Source: Streptomyces megasporus (lineage in GTDB: Bacteria > Actinomycetota > Actinomycetes > Streptomycetales > Streptomycetaceae). From it: a stretch of 64,000 nt of DNA. A program made the translations under genes and the position numbers. How positions within the stretch are numbered: the stretch's first letter is position 1; every line of letters starts with the position of its first letter. Positions 47,373 through 56,657 of this stretch are shown here, piece after piece. The notes under the pieces were generated by a model, which worked only from the letters and a program-made list of their open reading frames with translations, was not told where the DNA came from and searched no databases. The stretch spans positions 1-64,000 of the forward strand of contig NZ_JODL01000011.1 in the NCBI RefSeq assembly GCF_000718985.1, in the 5' to 3' direction.

Positions 47373-47909
47373 GTGTACTTCGCCGCACTGCTCGCGCGCA
47401 CCGAAGACGGGTGGGAAGCGAGCGACACGGAACTCGACGAGGTCGAGACCTTGGCCGATCTCGCCGACCTGGCCCGGGAGGCCGCGGAGGACGACGAACC
47501 GGTCCTGATCTGCATCGAACAGGAGGGCGCGTGGTTCGGCGTCGTCCGCGTGGAGGGCGAGGACGATCCTCGCATCTTCGTCTCGAACGCCGTCGCGGCC
47601 GCGCGCAGCTCGTACGGGGAGATCCTGCTCACCGACGAACTCCTGGGCCGGGAACCGGACGACCAGGAGGATCTCGACCTGCTCGTGGACCTCGACGGCA
47701 CGGAGGACGGCGAGCCGGAACGGGACGAGGAGGACGAGGACGGAGCGGCCCGCGCCGACGCGCTCCCGGCGGGGCCGGTCGGCGACGCCGAACTGCTGGC
47801 CGACTTCGGCCTGGACGAGAAGGTGCTGCTCTCGTTGACCTCGAAGGACGCGCTGAGCGAGATCGCCGACGCGCTCGGCTGCACGGACATGCTGGAAGCC
47901 GTGCGGTAA
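47373..47909 (+). CDS. tRNA adenosine deaminase-associated protein
   Basis: 178 aa from a GTG. It is very acidic; the N-terminal half begins MYFAALLARTEDGWEASD and the second half contains DLDLLVDLDGTEDGEPE and a C-terminal ELLADFGLDEKVLLSLT. This family is consistently placed before tadA in streptomycetes and named after it; the biochemical role is unknown. It is 42 bp before tadA. Confidence 0.88.
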   Translation: MYFAALLARTEDGWEASDTELDEVETLADLADLAREAAEDDEPVLICIEQEGAWFGVVRVEGEDDPRIFVSNAVAAARSSYGEILLTDELLGREPDDQEDLDLLVDLDGTEDGEPERDEEDEDGAARADALPAGPVGDAELLADFGLDEKVLLSLTSKDALSEIADALGCTDMLEAVR

Positions 47910-47951
47910 CCCGTGCGGCGGGACGTGCCGGCGGGCGGGGAGACTGGCCGT

Positions 47952-48476
47952 ATGAGCGAGCCACCGTCCACCGGACAGACCGAAGCCGGACAGACCGAAG
48001 GGACCGACCCGCTGCGCGACCCGTGGCGGGCGGCGATGCGCCATGCCCTGGAGGAGGCCGCGCGAGCCCCGCGGACCGGGGACGTCCCCGTCGGCGCGGT
48101 CGTCCTGGGCCCGGACGGCGCGGTCCTGGGCCGCGGCCGGAACGAACGCGAGGCGACCGGCGACCCGACGGCGCACGCGGAGGTCGTCGCGATCCGCGAG
48201 GCGGCCCGCGCCGTCGGGGAATGGCGGCTGTCCGGCTGCACGCTGGTGGTGACGCTGGAGCCGTGCACGATGTGCGCGGGCACGATCGTGCTGTCCCGCC
48301 TGGAGCGGGTGGTGTACGGAGCGGTGGACGAGAAGGCGGGCGCGGTGGGCTCACTGTGGGACGTCGTGCGCGACCGCCGGCTGAACCACCGGCCCGAGGT
48401 GATCTCCGGGGTGCTGGCGCGGGAGTGCTCGGCGCTCCTGACGAGCTTCTTCCGCACGCCGCGGCGCACCTCGTAG
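47952..48476 (+). CDS. tadA: tRNA-specific adenosine deaminase
   Basis: 174 aa from the ATG at 47952. Converts A34 of tRNA-Arg(ACG) to inosine. Zinc and catalytic motifs are GDPTAHAEVVAI (His, Glu) and EPCTMCAG (two Cys). It is essential in most bacteria. Its substrate tRNA-Arg(ACG) is encoded in this same window at 56270. The start follows an N-terminal Thr/Gln/Glu-rich tail longer than in E. coli. Confidence 0.96.
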   Translation: MSEPPSTGQTEAGQTEGTDPLRDPWRAAMRHALEEAARAPRTGDVPVGAVVLGPDGAVLGRGRNEREATGDPTAHAEVVAIREAARAVGEWRLSGCTLVVTLEPCTMCAGTIVLSRLERVVYGAVDEKAGAVGSLWDVVRDRRLNHRPEVISGVLARECSALLTSFFRTPRRTS

Positions 48477-48554
48477 GAGCCTCGTAGGAGCGGAGCGCGC
48501 GCCGGCCGGATACCGATTTCGGAGCACGCCCTCCCGTGGGCTAGGATTCCTCCC

Positions 48555-48641
48555 GGTAGCGTGTCCGAGCGGCCGAAGGAGCTCGCCTCGAAAGCGAGTG
48601 TGGGGGCAACTCCACCGTGGGTTCAAATCCCACCGCTACCG
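48555..48641 (+). tRNA. tRNA-Ser(CGA)
   Basis: An 87-nt class II tRNA. Acceptor GGTAGCG pairs with CGCTACC; the loop CTCGAAA gives anticodon CGA. A long variable arm and GGTTCAAAT T arm are present. A TAGGAT -10-like hexamer (48542-48547) is properly spaced. A degenerate hairpin follows (about 48650-48690). Confidence 0.95.
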
Positions 48642-48849
48642 CAGCGGACGAAGGGCCTCCTCGTGATCGAGCGCGATCGAGGGGGTCCTTGGTCGTCTCC
48701 GTCCGGTTCCGCCCTCCCCACCGGGCCTCTCGAACTCCGTGACCGCGCCGATCCCCGCCGATCCCCTGGGACTGCCGGACCGCTCTCGATAGACTCTCGC
48801 GACCGCGTGAACGGTCTTGTGCGGAATGTACGGGGAGAGGCAGGACTAC

Positions 48850-49011
48850 GTGGACGTCAAGAAGGTCGCGCTCTACATACTCCTCGTCTTCATCCTGTAC
48901 ACGATCATCACCTCCCCCGAGCGGTCCGCCGAGCTCGTCGGCGTCGGCTTCGAGGGCATATCCAGCGCCGCGAAGGGCGTCGGCGCCTTCATGACCGAAC
49001 TGGTGAACTGA
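48850..49011 (+). CDS. Small single-helix membrane protein
   Basis: 53 aa from a GTG at 48850 with GGAGAGG further upstream; the ATG in the same frame at 48817 gives 64 aa. It has one hydrophobic helix (VALYILLVFILYTIITS) and a hydrophilic tail ending AAKGVGAFMTELVN. It lies just upstream of the SigF-like gene, where a small membrane protein is commonly found; the function is unknown. Confidence 0.6.
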   Translation: MDVKKVALYILLVFILYTIITSPERSAELVGVGFEGISSAAKGVGAFMTELVN

Positions 49012-49250
49012 GCCGGACCACGTGTACGGCCGGCCCGCCCCGACGGAGACCACCGTCCGAGGCCTCCGACGGAGACCACCGATGCGGACATCGGTTCCCC
49101 GGCACCCCGCCCTGCCCCGGACGGGCGTCAGCCGTGCGCCCGGCCGCAACAACACGGAGTTACACGGTGCTTGCGCACGGTGCACATAACTTGTGATGCT
49201 ATGACCGCTTTTGCCGGACGAGTCTCGACCACGAAGGGGTTGGACGAACG

Positions 49251-50069
49251 GTGGCGGCCACGCAGACCCTTCCCCAGTCCCCCACCGGGGCAGCCCCCAG
49301 CCGTCGGAGCGCGGAGACCCGCGCCCTGACCCAGGTGCTCTTCGAGCGGCTGTCCGGCCTGGAGTCCGGCACTCCCGAGCACGACCGGGTGCGCGGGGCC
49401 CTCATCGAGGCCAACATCCCCCTCGTCCGCTACGTCGCCGCCCGGTTCCGCAGCCGCAACGAGCCGATGGAGGACATCGTCCAGGTCGGCACCATCGGCC
49501 TGATCAACGCGATCGACCGCTTCGATCCCGACCGCGGGGTGCAGTTCCCCACCTTCGCGATGCCGACGATCATCGGCGAGATCCGGCGCTACTTCCGCGA
49601 CAACGTCCGCACCGTGCACGTGCCGCGGCGGCTTCACGAGATGTGGGTGCAGGTCAGCAGCGCCACCGAGGACCTGACCGTGCTGCACGGCCGCTCCCCC
49701 ACCACCGCCGAGATCGCCGAGCGGCTGCGGATCAGCGAGGAGGACGTCCTCGCCTGCCTGGAGGCCGGTCGCGCCTACCGCGCCACCTCCCTGGAGGCCG
49801 CCCAGGAGCGCGAGGACGGCATGCCCGGACTGATCGACCGGCTCGGCTACGAGGACCCGGCGCTGGACGGCGTGGAGCACCGCGACCTCGTCCGGCACCT
49901 GCTGGTCCAACTCCCCGAACGAGAGCAGCGCATCCTGCTTCTGCGGTACTACCGGAACCTGACGCAGTCGCAGATCAGCGCGGAACTGGGGGTCTCGCAG
50001 ATGCACGTGTCCCGTCTGCTGTCGCGGAGCTTCGCCCGACTGCGTGCCGCAAACCCCATCGACTCCTAA
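49251..50069 (+). CDS. sigF: SigF-type alternative sigma factor
   Basis: 272 aa from a GTG. It is a SigB/SigF/SigG (stress-sporulation) class sigma factor: region 2 [18 protein letters not shown] and the [20 protein letters not shown] core, region 3 and region 4 with the helix-turn-helix [22 protein letters not shown]. In Streptomyces a SigF/SigN pair lies in this neighbourhood, and SigF controls late spore maturation. The symbol is assigned by position and class, not by a direct identity test. Confidence 0.75.
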   Translation: MAATQTLPQSPTGAAPSRRSAETRALTQVLFERLSGLESGTPEHDRVRGALIEANIPLVRYVAARFRSRNEPMEDIVQVGTIGLINAIDRFDPDRGVQFPTFAMPTIIGEIRRYFRDNVRTVHVPRRLHEMWVQVSSATEDLTVLHGRSPTTAEIAERLRISEEDVLACLEAGRAYRATSLEAAQEREDGMPGLIDRLGYEDPALDGVEHRDLVRHLLVQLPEREQRILLLRYYRNLTQSQISAELGVSQMHVSRLLSRSFARLRAANPIDS

Positions 50070-50270
50070 CTCTTGCGTGTGACACTCGTTCAGGCGCATC
50101 CCGTCTCGAGCTGTGCGGTTTTATCGACATGGGGCTACGTCGCGTTGCCTACTTGTGACATTCTGCAAGAACTGCGTTTGCCGCGACGGCACCGCCGGTA
50201 TCCACCGAGAGGTGCCTCCCTCGCGTCCGAGGGTGCCGCCGCGACCCGTCCGCGACCTCAAGGGGGTGGC

Positions 50271-51122
50271 ATGTCCGTAGAACTGGGCAGCTCGAAGGTG
50301 CTCGCCGAGTCCGAGACCAAGGCCGACGCCGCACCGTACGTTCCCTCAGACTGCGACGCCATCGACACCCGCACCCTCTCCCGCTCCCTGTTCCAACGGC
50401 TCGCCTCCCTCGACGAGAACAGCCCGGAACGCGCCTACGTCCGAGACACCCTGATCGAGCTGAACCTCCCGCTCGTGCGCTACGCGGCGGCCCGGTTCCG
50501 CAGCCGCAACGAGCCGATGGAGGACATCGTCCAGGTCGGCACCATCGGGCTCATCAAGGCCATCGACCGCTTCGACTGCGAACGCGGCGTGGAGTTCCCG
50601 ACCTTCGCGATGCCGACGGTCGTCGGTGAGATCAAGCGCTTCTTCCGGGACACCTCCTGGTCCGTGCGCGTCCCCAGACGCCTCCAGGAGCTGCGCCTGG
50701 CGCTCACCAAGGCCAGTGACGAGCTGTCGCAGAAGCTCGACCGCTCCCCGACGGTGGCCGAACTGGCCACCGCGCTCGGGGTGTCCGAGGAGGACGTGGT
50801 GGACGGGCTGGCCGTGGGCAACGCCTACACGGCCAGCTCCCTGGACTCCCCCTCCCCGGAGGAGGAGGGCGGCGAGGGCTCCCTCGCCGACCGTCTGGGC
50901 TACGAGGACAGCGCGCTGGAGGGGGTGGAGTACCGCGAGTCGCTCAAGCCGCTGCTCGCCAAGCTCCCGACGCGCGAGCGGCAGATCATCATGCTGCGTT
51001 TCTTCGGCAACATGACGCAGTCGCAGATCGGCGAGCAGGTGGGCATCTCGCAGATGCACGTCTCACGGCTGCTGACCCGTACGCTCGCGCAGCTCCGGGA
51101 GGGCCTCATCGCGGAGGAGTGA
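50271..51122 (+). CDS. sigN: SigN-type alternative sigma factor
   Basis: 283 aa; AGGGGGTGG before the ATG. It is the paralogue of the preceding gene, with region 2 [18 protein letters not shown], region 3 SPTVAELATALGVSEEDVVD and region 4 [22 protein letters not shown]. 59 bp of region 2 coding sequence (50490-50548) are identical to the neighbour (49440-49498). 201 bp separate the two genes. The symbol follows the Streptomyces sigF-sigN order and is tentative. Confidence 0.7.
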   Translation: MSVELGSSKVLAESETKADAAPYVPSDCDAIDTRTLSRSLFQRLASLDENSPERAYVRDTLIELNLPLVRYAAARFRSRNEPMEDIVQVGTIGLIKAIDRFDCERGVEFPTFAMPTVVGEIKRFFRDTSWSVRVPRRLQELRLALTKASDELSQKLDRSPTVAELATALGVSEEDVVDGLAVGNAYTASSLDSPSPEEEGGEGSLADRLGYEDSALEGVEYRESLKPLLAKLPTRERQIIMLRFFGNMTQSQIGEQVGISQMHVSRLLTRTLAQLREGLIAEE

Positions 51123-51306
51123 TCGGCTCGGAGGGGAGCCCGGGGAGCGTCCCGGGCGCGGCCCCGGAAAGGACGAGACCACACAGGACGGCCGCCGGAC
51201 GGAACCCCGCCGGCGGCTGTCTCGTTCTCCGTGGTTCCGTTCCGCGCTCTCGTCTCCGCGGCCTCGCTCCTCGTTCACGGGTGTTCGGGCGCCGCCCGAA
51301 CACCCG

Positions 51307-51516
51307 TCAGGAGAGTGCGAGCCAGGCGACCGCGGCGACGACCGCGACCACCGCGACGATCCCGATGATCAGACCGACCCTGGGGCCGGAGGAGGACGAG
51401 GTCGCGGCCGTGGGGCGCGGCCCCTCCTCATCGACGAAGGCGCGGAACATCTGGGTGCTTCCGGCCGGGTCGTGGTTGCCGGCCGGGCCCTGGGGTGCAT
51501 GGGGGTTGTGAGCCAT
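51307..51516 (-). CDS. Small tail-anchored hypothetical protein
   Basis: 69 aa from the ATG at 51516. A Pro/His-rich soluble N-terminus (MAHNPHAPQGPAGNHDPAG) is followed by one C-terminal membrane helix (VGLIIGIVAVVAVVAAVAWLAL). It is convergent with the SigN gene and divergent from the MarR gene. No family with known function is recognised. Confidence 0.65.
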   Translation of the reverse strand: MAHNPHAPQGPAGNHDPAGSTQMFRAFVDEEGPRPTAATSSSSGPRVGLIIGIVAVVAVVAAVAWLALS

Positions 51517-51661
51517 GGTCATGGACCCTAGCGAACGGGGTACCGGCCGGTCACCCCGGTCACGCCTCCGAATCTCCCTCGGGGCGGCCGGCGCGCCCGA
51601 TCGTCCGGCCGCCGGTACACCCGTCCCTGGGCAACTGTTCGCTTCCCCACACCCGACTCCG

Positions 51662-51691
51662 TTGCTTGGGGTTGCCAACAAAACATATGCT
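51662..51691 (+). promoter_or_regulatory. Candidate promoter of the MarR gene
   Basis: TTGCTT (51662-51667) and TATGCT (51686-51691) with an 18-bp spacer. The surrounding A/T-rich tract stands out in this GC-rich DNA, and TTGCCA/CGGCAA half-sites (51672 and 51699) may be a regulator site. Confidence 0.45.
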
Positions 51692-51732
51692 TGCTTTCGG
51701 CAATAAACTTTCCGGAGCATGAGGGGTGCCGG

Positions 51733-52209
51733 GTGGCACAGACCGAAGACCCGTACCGGGAGCTCGCCCGGCAACTCGGTTCCGTCGGAGCCGTCCGGCG
51801 TGAGCTGGCCCGCTCCTTCCCCCACGACTGCCAGCCCGCGACGGCGATCGTGCTGATGCTGCTGGGGCGGCGCGGCGAGATGCGGATGAGCGAACTCGCC
51901 GATCTGATGGGCGTCGACATGTCCGTCGCCAGCCGCCACGTCACGCACACCGTCGACCGCGGCTGGGTCGACCGTCGCCCCGACCCCCTCGACGGCCGGG
52001 CCCGGCTGATGCGGCTCACCGAGAGCGGCGAACGACTGCTGGCCGAGACGCACGAGCGTGTCGCCCAGACCCTCGCGCGCCGTCTCGACGACTGGCCCCT
52101 GGAGGACGTGGCACGCCTCGCCGACCTCCTGGCCCGGCTACGTGTCGACCTCGGCGAGTGCGAGCGGCACCTCGACCCGCGCCACCTCCGCAGTACCACG
52201 CCCCTCTGA
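51733..52209 (+). CDS. MarR-family transcriptional regulator
   Basis: 158 aa from the GTG at 51733. The winged helix is visible in MRMSELADLMGVDMSVASRH and wing RPDPLDGRARLMRLTESG, flanked by dimerisation helices. It precedes an exporter gene, which it probably controls, although a terminator-like hairpin lies between them. Confidence 0.92.
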   Translation: MAQTEDPYRELARQLGSVGAVRRELARSFPHDCQPATAIVLMLLGRRGEMRMSELADLMGVDMSVASRHVTHTVDRGWVDRRPDPLDGRARLMRLTESGERLLAETHERVAQTLARRLDDWPLEDVARLADLLARLRVDLGECERHLDPRHLRSTTPL

Positions 52210-52227
52210 GGGCACGGCCTCGGGCCC

Positions 52228-52265
52228 GGGGGCCCCGACGGACGGTTCCGTCCGTCGGGGCCCCC
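52228..52265 (+). terminator. Hairpin between MarR and MFS genes
   Basis: A perfect 16-bp stem (52228-52243 with 52250-52265) with the loop GGTTCC. It could terminate or attenuate the MarR transcript before the exporter. Confidence 0.7.
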
Positions 52266-52357
52266 GGAGCACGACCGGACCGGAAGCACCCCCCACGGCG
52301 TGACACCACGCGACACCCACGAGAAGCCCACGAGAAGGCAGAGGAAGCAAGGAGCGT

Positions 52358-54034
52358 ATGGCCATACCATCGGAGTTGCGGAAGGGCGCCCCCGTCCGCA
52401 CCGCGCAGGGGGCCGAACCGGCGACCATGACGCACCGGCAGATCATGGAGGCGCTCTCCGGGCTGCTGCTCGGCATGTTCGTCTCGGTCCTGGCGTCGAC
52501 GGTCGTCTCCAACGCCCTGCCCGAGATCATCTCGGAACTGGGTGGCGGCCAGAGCGCCTACACCTGGGTGGTGACGGCCTCGCTGTTGACCATGACCGCC
52601 TCCACCCCGCTGTGGGGCAAGATGGCCGACCTCTACAGCAAGAAGACCCTGGTACAGATGGCCCTGGTCCTCTTCGTCCTGGCCTCCGCGGGCGCGGGCC
52701 TGTCGCAGAACATCGGCACGTTGATCGCCTTCCGGGCGGTACAGGGCCTGGGCGCGGGCGGCCTGGCCGCGCTGACCCAGATCATCATCGCCGCGATGAT
52801 CCCTCCGCGTGAACGGGGCCGGTACAGCGGCTACATCGGCGCGACCTTCGCCGTGGCCACCGTGGGCGGGCCGCTGCTCGGCGGCGTGATCACCGACACC
52901 TCCTGGCTCGGCTGGCGCTGGTGCTTCTACGTGGGCGTGCCCTTCGCGATCATCGCGCTGCTCGTGCTGCGCAGGACGCTGCGCCTGCCGGTGGTCAAGC
53001 GGGAGGACGTCACGGTGGACTGGCTGGGCGCCACGCTCATCACCGCCTCCGTCTCGCTGCTGTTGATCTGGGTGACGCTGGCCGGGGACAGCTACGCCTG
53101 GCTGTCCTGGCAGACCTACACGATGGTGGGTGCCTCGCTGCTCCTCGGCGCGGCCTTCGTCCTCGTCGAATCGCGCGCCGCCGAACCGATCGTCCCGCTG
53201 AGTCTCTTCCGCAACCGCACCATCACGCTCACTGCGCTGGCCTCCCTCTTCGTCGGCATCGCGATGTTCGGCGCGACCGTCTTCCTCAGCCAGTACTTCC
53301 AACTGGCCAGGGGCCAGTCGCCGACGATGTCCGGCGTGATGACGATTCCGATGATCGTCGGCCTGTTCGTCTCCTCCACCGGCTCCGGCTGGATCATCAC
53401 CCGCACCGGCCGTTGGAAGATGTGGCTGGTCTCCGGTGGCGTACTGCTGACCGCCGGACTCGGGCTGCTCGGCACGATGCGGCACGACACCCCGTACTGG
53501 CAGGTCGCCCTCTTCATGGCGCTGTTGGGCACGGGCGTCGGCATGATGATGCAGAACCTGGTCCTCGCCACCCAGAACCAGGTCGCCCTCTCCGAGCTGG
53601 GAGCGGCCAGCTCCGTGCTCGCCTTCTTCCGTACGCTCGGCGGCGCGGTCGGCGTCTCCGCACTGGGCGCGGTGCTCGCCCACCGCATCACCGAGTACGT
53701 CGACGACGGCATGGCCCGGATCGGTGTCCCGTCCGGCGGGGCGACCGGTGGCGGCGGCAGCGCCATCCCGGACCTGGACACGCTCCCGGCCCCGGTCCGC
53801 ACGGTCGTGGAGAGCGCGTACGGCCACGGCATCGCCGACATCTACCTCTGTGCCGCCCCGATCGCCGTGATCGCCCTGGTGCTGGTGATCCTCGTCAAGG
53901 AGGTGCCGCTGCGGACGGTGCTCGACGTGCCGCAGGACACCACCGACACCAAGGACACCGAAGGCGCCGCAGGCACCACGGGCACCACGGGCACCACGGG
54001 CACCACGGGCACCGAGGAGAAGACCTCGGCCTGA
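52358..54034 (+). CDS. DHA2 family drug:H+ antiporter (EmrB/QacA type)
   Basis: 558 aa with about fourteen predicted membrane helices. The MFS motif A is present (GKMADLYSKKTL, loop 2-3), together with the motif C-like GATFAVATVGGPLLGGV. It exports hydrophobic or cationic compounds using the proton gradient. The tail contains a Thr/Gly repeat from a 9-bp tandem repeat near 53971-54012. The upstream MarR gene is the likely regulator. A strong terminator follows. Confidence 0.93.
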   Translation: MAIPSELRKGAPVRTAQGAEPATMTHRQIMEALSGLLLGMFVSVLASTVVSNALPEIISELGGGQSAYTWVVTASLLTMTASTPLWGKMADLYSKKTLVQMALVLFVLASAGAGLSQNIGTLIAFRAVQGLGAGGLAALTQIIIAAMIPPRERGRYSGYIGATFAVATVGGPLLGGVITDTSWLGWRWCFYVGVPFAIIALLVLRRTLRLPVVKREDVTVDWLGATLITASVSLLLIWVTLAGDSYAWLSWQTYTMVGASLLLGAAFVLVESRAAEPIVPLSLFRNRTITLTALASLFVGIAMFGATVFLSQYFQLARGQSPTMSGVMTIPMIVGLFVSSTGSGWIITRTGRWKMWLVSGGVLLTAGLGLLGTMRHDTPYWQVALFMALLGTGVGMMMQNLVLATQNQVALSELGAASSVLAFFRTLGGAVGVSALGAVLAHRITEYVDDGMARIGVPSGGATGGGGSAIPDLDTLPAPVRTVVESAYGHGIADIYLCAAPIAVIALVLVILVKEVPLRTVLDVPQDTTDTKDTEGAAGTTGTTGTTGTTGTEEKTSA

Positions 54035-54060
54035 CCCGCGCACCGACACCCCACCCCCAC

Positions 54061-54094
54061 GGAGAGGCCCCGGCGAACCCGCCGGGGCCTCTCC
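54061..54094 (+). terminator. Terminator after MFS exporter
   Basis: A perfect 15-bp stem (54061-54075 with 54080-54094) with loop AACC. Confidence 0.8.
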
Positions 54095-54188
54095 GTGCTC
54101 CCGGTCGTTCGGTGACGCTCCCACCGCGCCTCGGGGCACCGACCGCCCCTCCCGGAACTCCCGCGATCGACCACCCCGCAGAGGGCGA

Positions 54189-54204
54189 TGTTTCACGGGA
54201 AACA
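54189..54204. other. parS-like chromosome partition site
   Basis: TGTTTCACGGGAAACA differs from the bacterial parS consensus TGTTTCACGTGAAACA at one central base and retains the full flanking palindrome. ParB binds such sites, which cluster around oriC in streptomycetes. It lies in an intergenic spacer. Confidence 0.75.
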
Positions 54205-54232
54205 TCGCGGTACGACAAACCGCTGATATGGG

Positions 54233-54799
54233 TCAGCGGCTCCCCTCCAATGGGCCGGCGTCATCCCGTGAACGCTCCCGGGACGCGGCACGCAGCATCC
54301 GGAGCTGGCCGATCTCGGCGACGTTCTTCATCAGTTCGGAGTTCACCCAGGCGACCATGTCGGCGACGGTGTGGGCGGGGTCGCCCCGCCACGGGAACGG
54401 GGCGGTGGCGTCCAGCTCGGCATCGGTGAGCCGGTCCAGCACCGCCACCCACTCCTCGCGCAGACCGCGCAACCACTCGACGACCGCCGCGCCCTCCCCC
54501 GGCCAGACGATCTCGGTCCGCTCCCGGGGCGTCCGCCCCCGCGCGTGGTCGGCGGCCGTGCTCCACCACCAGCCGATGTGCCAACTCAGCCAACCGATGG
54601 TGGGGACCGGAACGGGATCGGGCTCGGTCTCCGCCCAGTCCGGCACCCACACGCCGTCGGCGTTCCGGCGCACCGTCCAACAGTGGGCCGCGGGCTCCCA
54701 GAGGAAGTCGCCGGGCTCCAGCCGCTCCAGGTGGTACTCGAACAGGGACCAGGTCAGCTCGAACTGTCGGCGCAACAGGTCACGTCGGGAAACACTCAC
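54233..54799 (-). CDS. DinB-family protein
   Basis: 188 aa. It reads as the DinB four-helix-bundle family: LRRQFELTWSLFEYHLERL at the start, a conserved His (TIGWLSWHIGWWW) and another His region (DPAHTVADMVAWVNSEL) that would bind a metal. Family members include mycothiol-dependent enzymes. The substrate is unknown. It is convergent with the MFS gene's terminator. Confidence 0.88.
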   Translation of the reverse strand: MSVSRRDLLRRQFELTWSLFEYHLERLEPGDFLWEPAAHCWTVRRNADGVWVPDWAETEPDPVPVPTIGWLSWHIGWWWSTAADHARGRTPRERTEIVWPGEGAAVVEWLRGLREEWVAVLDRLTDAELDATAPFPWRGDPAHTVADMVAWVNSELMKNVAEIGQLRMLRAASRERSRDDAGPLEGSR

Positions 54800-54996
54800 C
54801 GGCCGACCCTCGCACAGGGCCGGCCCGCCCCGGAAGCGGTTATCCGAGGGGAGGCGCGGACGGCGAGGGCCTCACACCGAGCCTCTCGTCACCGCGCGCT
54901 CGACGGGGACCGAATGGTCCCCAGCGGTGGCTCCAGGCCGGGACATACCGGAAACTGGGGAATAGATCGATACGGGACGAGCCGAGGACCACATGG

Positions 54997-56123
54997 ATGG
55001 AGCGGTACCAGCAAGAGCGCGCCTCCAGGGGAACACGGTGGTCCCGACTCCTGCCCGCCGCCGTGCTCCTCACCGCCGCCGTCGTCGACCTCATCCGGCC
55101 GGAAGTCAACATCTTCCCCCTTCTGGCGGCCGCTCCCGTGATCGCGGCACCGATGCTCTCTCTGGTCCGGACGATCGCCAGTGGTGTGACGGCCGGCCTG
55201 ATCGGGATGCTTCTGGCCCTTCACCAGAGCGGGGACTTCATCAACCGTCCGCTCTTGCTCGAACTCGTGACCATCGGCGTCCTGACCGTCGTCGCGGTGT
55301 TCCTCAATCGGATGTTCGCGCACGAGCGGCAACAGTTGAGAACGGCCCGCCAGGTGGCGGAGGCCGTCCAGCGCGCGGTGCTGCCGGTGATGCCCGACCG
55401 TGTCCGAGGGCTGGCTGTCGCCACCCGGTACCAGGCCGCCCAGAAGGAAGCCCTGATCGGCGGCGACCTCTACGCGATCCACGACACCCCCTACGGTCTC
55501 CGCATGATGATCGGCGATGTCCGCGGCAAGGGCATGCAGGCGGTGACCCTGGTGAACACCCTGCTCGGCTCCTTCCACACGGCGGCCCTCCACCTGCCGG
55601 ACCTGGCCGACATCGTCCGCGGTGTGGAAGTGCAGTTGCAGGACGTCAAGAGCCGCCAGACCGACGCGGCGTACGAGGACTTCGTCACCGCCGTCATCGC
55701 CGAGGTCTCCCCCGACCACTCCGTGCTGCGCATGGCGAACCGAGGCCATCCGGCGCCGCTGATGGTCCACGAGGGCACGGCGACCCCCCTGGAACCGGAG
55801 GAACCGTCACTGCCGCTGGGCATGGGCGACCTGGCCGGGCCCGAAGTCCCGGTGGACCGGTTCGCGTGGCCCCCGGCGCCACACTGGTGATGTTCACCGA
55901 CGGCATCATCGAGGCCCGTGACCGGAACGGCGTCTTCTTCGACCCCGTCCCACCGCTGACCGGTCCCCTCCCCCCGAACCCCGCGGTCGTCCTGGACACC
56001 ATGCTCGCCGCCCTGTTCCGGCACGCCAGAGCACTCGAAGACGACGCCGCGGCCCTCGCGATCACCCACATCCCGGCCGGCGGTGCGGAACAAGGCCCCT
56101 CCTCCGCACCGCGGATCGGTTGA
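54997..56123 (+). pseudogene. Frameshifted SpoIIE (PP2C) phosphatase
   Basis: The first 297 codons (54997-55890) encode four membrane helices (LLPAAVLLTAAVVDLI, IFPLLAAAPVIAAPML, ASGVTAGLIGMLLAL, TIGVLTVVAVFLN) then a SpoIIE-type phosphatase domain (EALIGGDLYAI, GDVRGKGMQAV). The frame stops at FAWPPAPHW, while the expected continuation GATLVMFTDGIIEARDRNG is in another frame up to 56123. Inserting one base in the run of five Cs around 55868-55872 restores a single 375-codon gene. Either a true one-base deletion or a sequencing error is possible. If real, the last metal-binding motif is lost. Confidence 0.8.
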
Positions 56124-56227
56124 CCGCGAAAACGGTGGCGCCGGGGCCGCGACGGCCGCCCATCGGGCCGCCCCCGGCCCGATGCCGTACCTCACCGCCG
56201 CAGAGCACGGGGCTGTAGAGGCATGAG

Positions 56228-56258
56228 AAAACCCCGCTCCGAATGATCGGAACGGGGC
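56228..56258 (-). terminator. Terminator of tRNA-Arg
   Basis: An 11-bp stem with one mismatch (CCCCGCTCCGA / TCGGAACGGGG), with a T-run on the minus strand after it. Confidence 0.65.
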
Positions 56259-56269
56259 TCTGAGCTGTG

Positions 56270-56342
56270 CGCGCTCGGCAGGATTCGAACCTGCAACCTT
56301 CTGATCCGTAGTCAGATGCTCTATCCGTTAAGCTACGAGCGC
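56270..56342 (-). tRNA. tRNA-Arg(ACG)
   Basis: 73 nt on the minus strand: acceptor GCGCTCG with CGAGCGC, loop CTACGGA giving anticodon ACG, and T arm GGTTCGAAT. The A34 of this tRNA is the substrate of TadA encoded at 47952. Confidence 0.95.
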
Positions 56343-56517
56343 TTGACTTTCCGGCCCTTTCGGCCCGGCCGTCGTTGCGGGAACAACATTACATGACCTC
56401 CGCCCAGAGGCGAAATCCGTTTGGCCCACCCCGACTGACCTGCGGAAATTCCCTGACGGCTCTCCTGGCGGCTCTCTGTCGACGTCCTCGACGGCCCCCC
56501 GTGCGCCCCTGGAACGG

Positions 56518-56550
56518 ACGAAGCCCCGACCCTGTGGGTCGGGGCTTCGT
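56518..56550 (-). terminator. Terminator of tRNA-Ser(GCT)
   Basis: A perfect 15-bp stem (56518-56532 with 56536-56550) and 3-nt loop, just beyond the tRNA 3' end on the minus strand. Confidence 0.8.
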
Positions 56551-56567
56551 CGATCACGGAGATCGAG

Positions 56568-56657
56568 CGGAGGCTCCGGGATTTGAACCCGGGATCGGGG
56601 GTAACCCGAAACCGCATTAGCAGTGCGGCGCCATAGACCAGACTAGGCGAAGCCTCC
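56568..56657 (-). tRNA. tRNA-Ser(GCT)
   Basis: 90 nt class II tRNA on the minus strand: acceptor GGAGGCT with AGCCTCC, anticodon loop CTGCTAA (GCT), long variable arm and GGTTCAAAT T arm. Confidence 0.95.
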
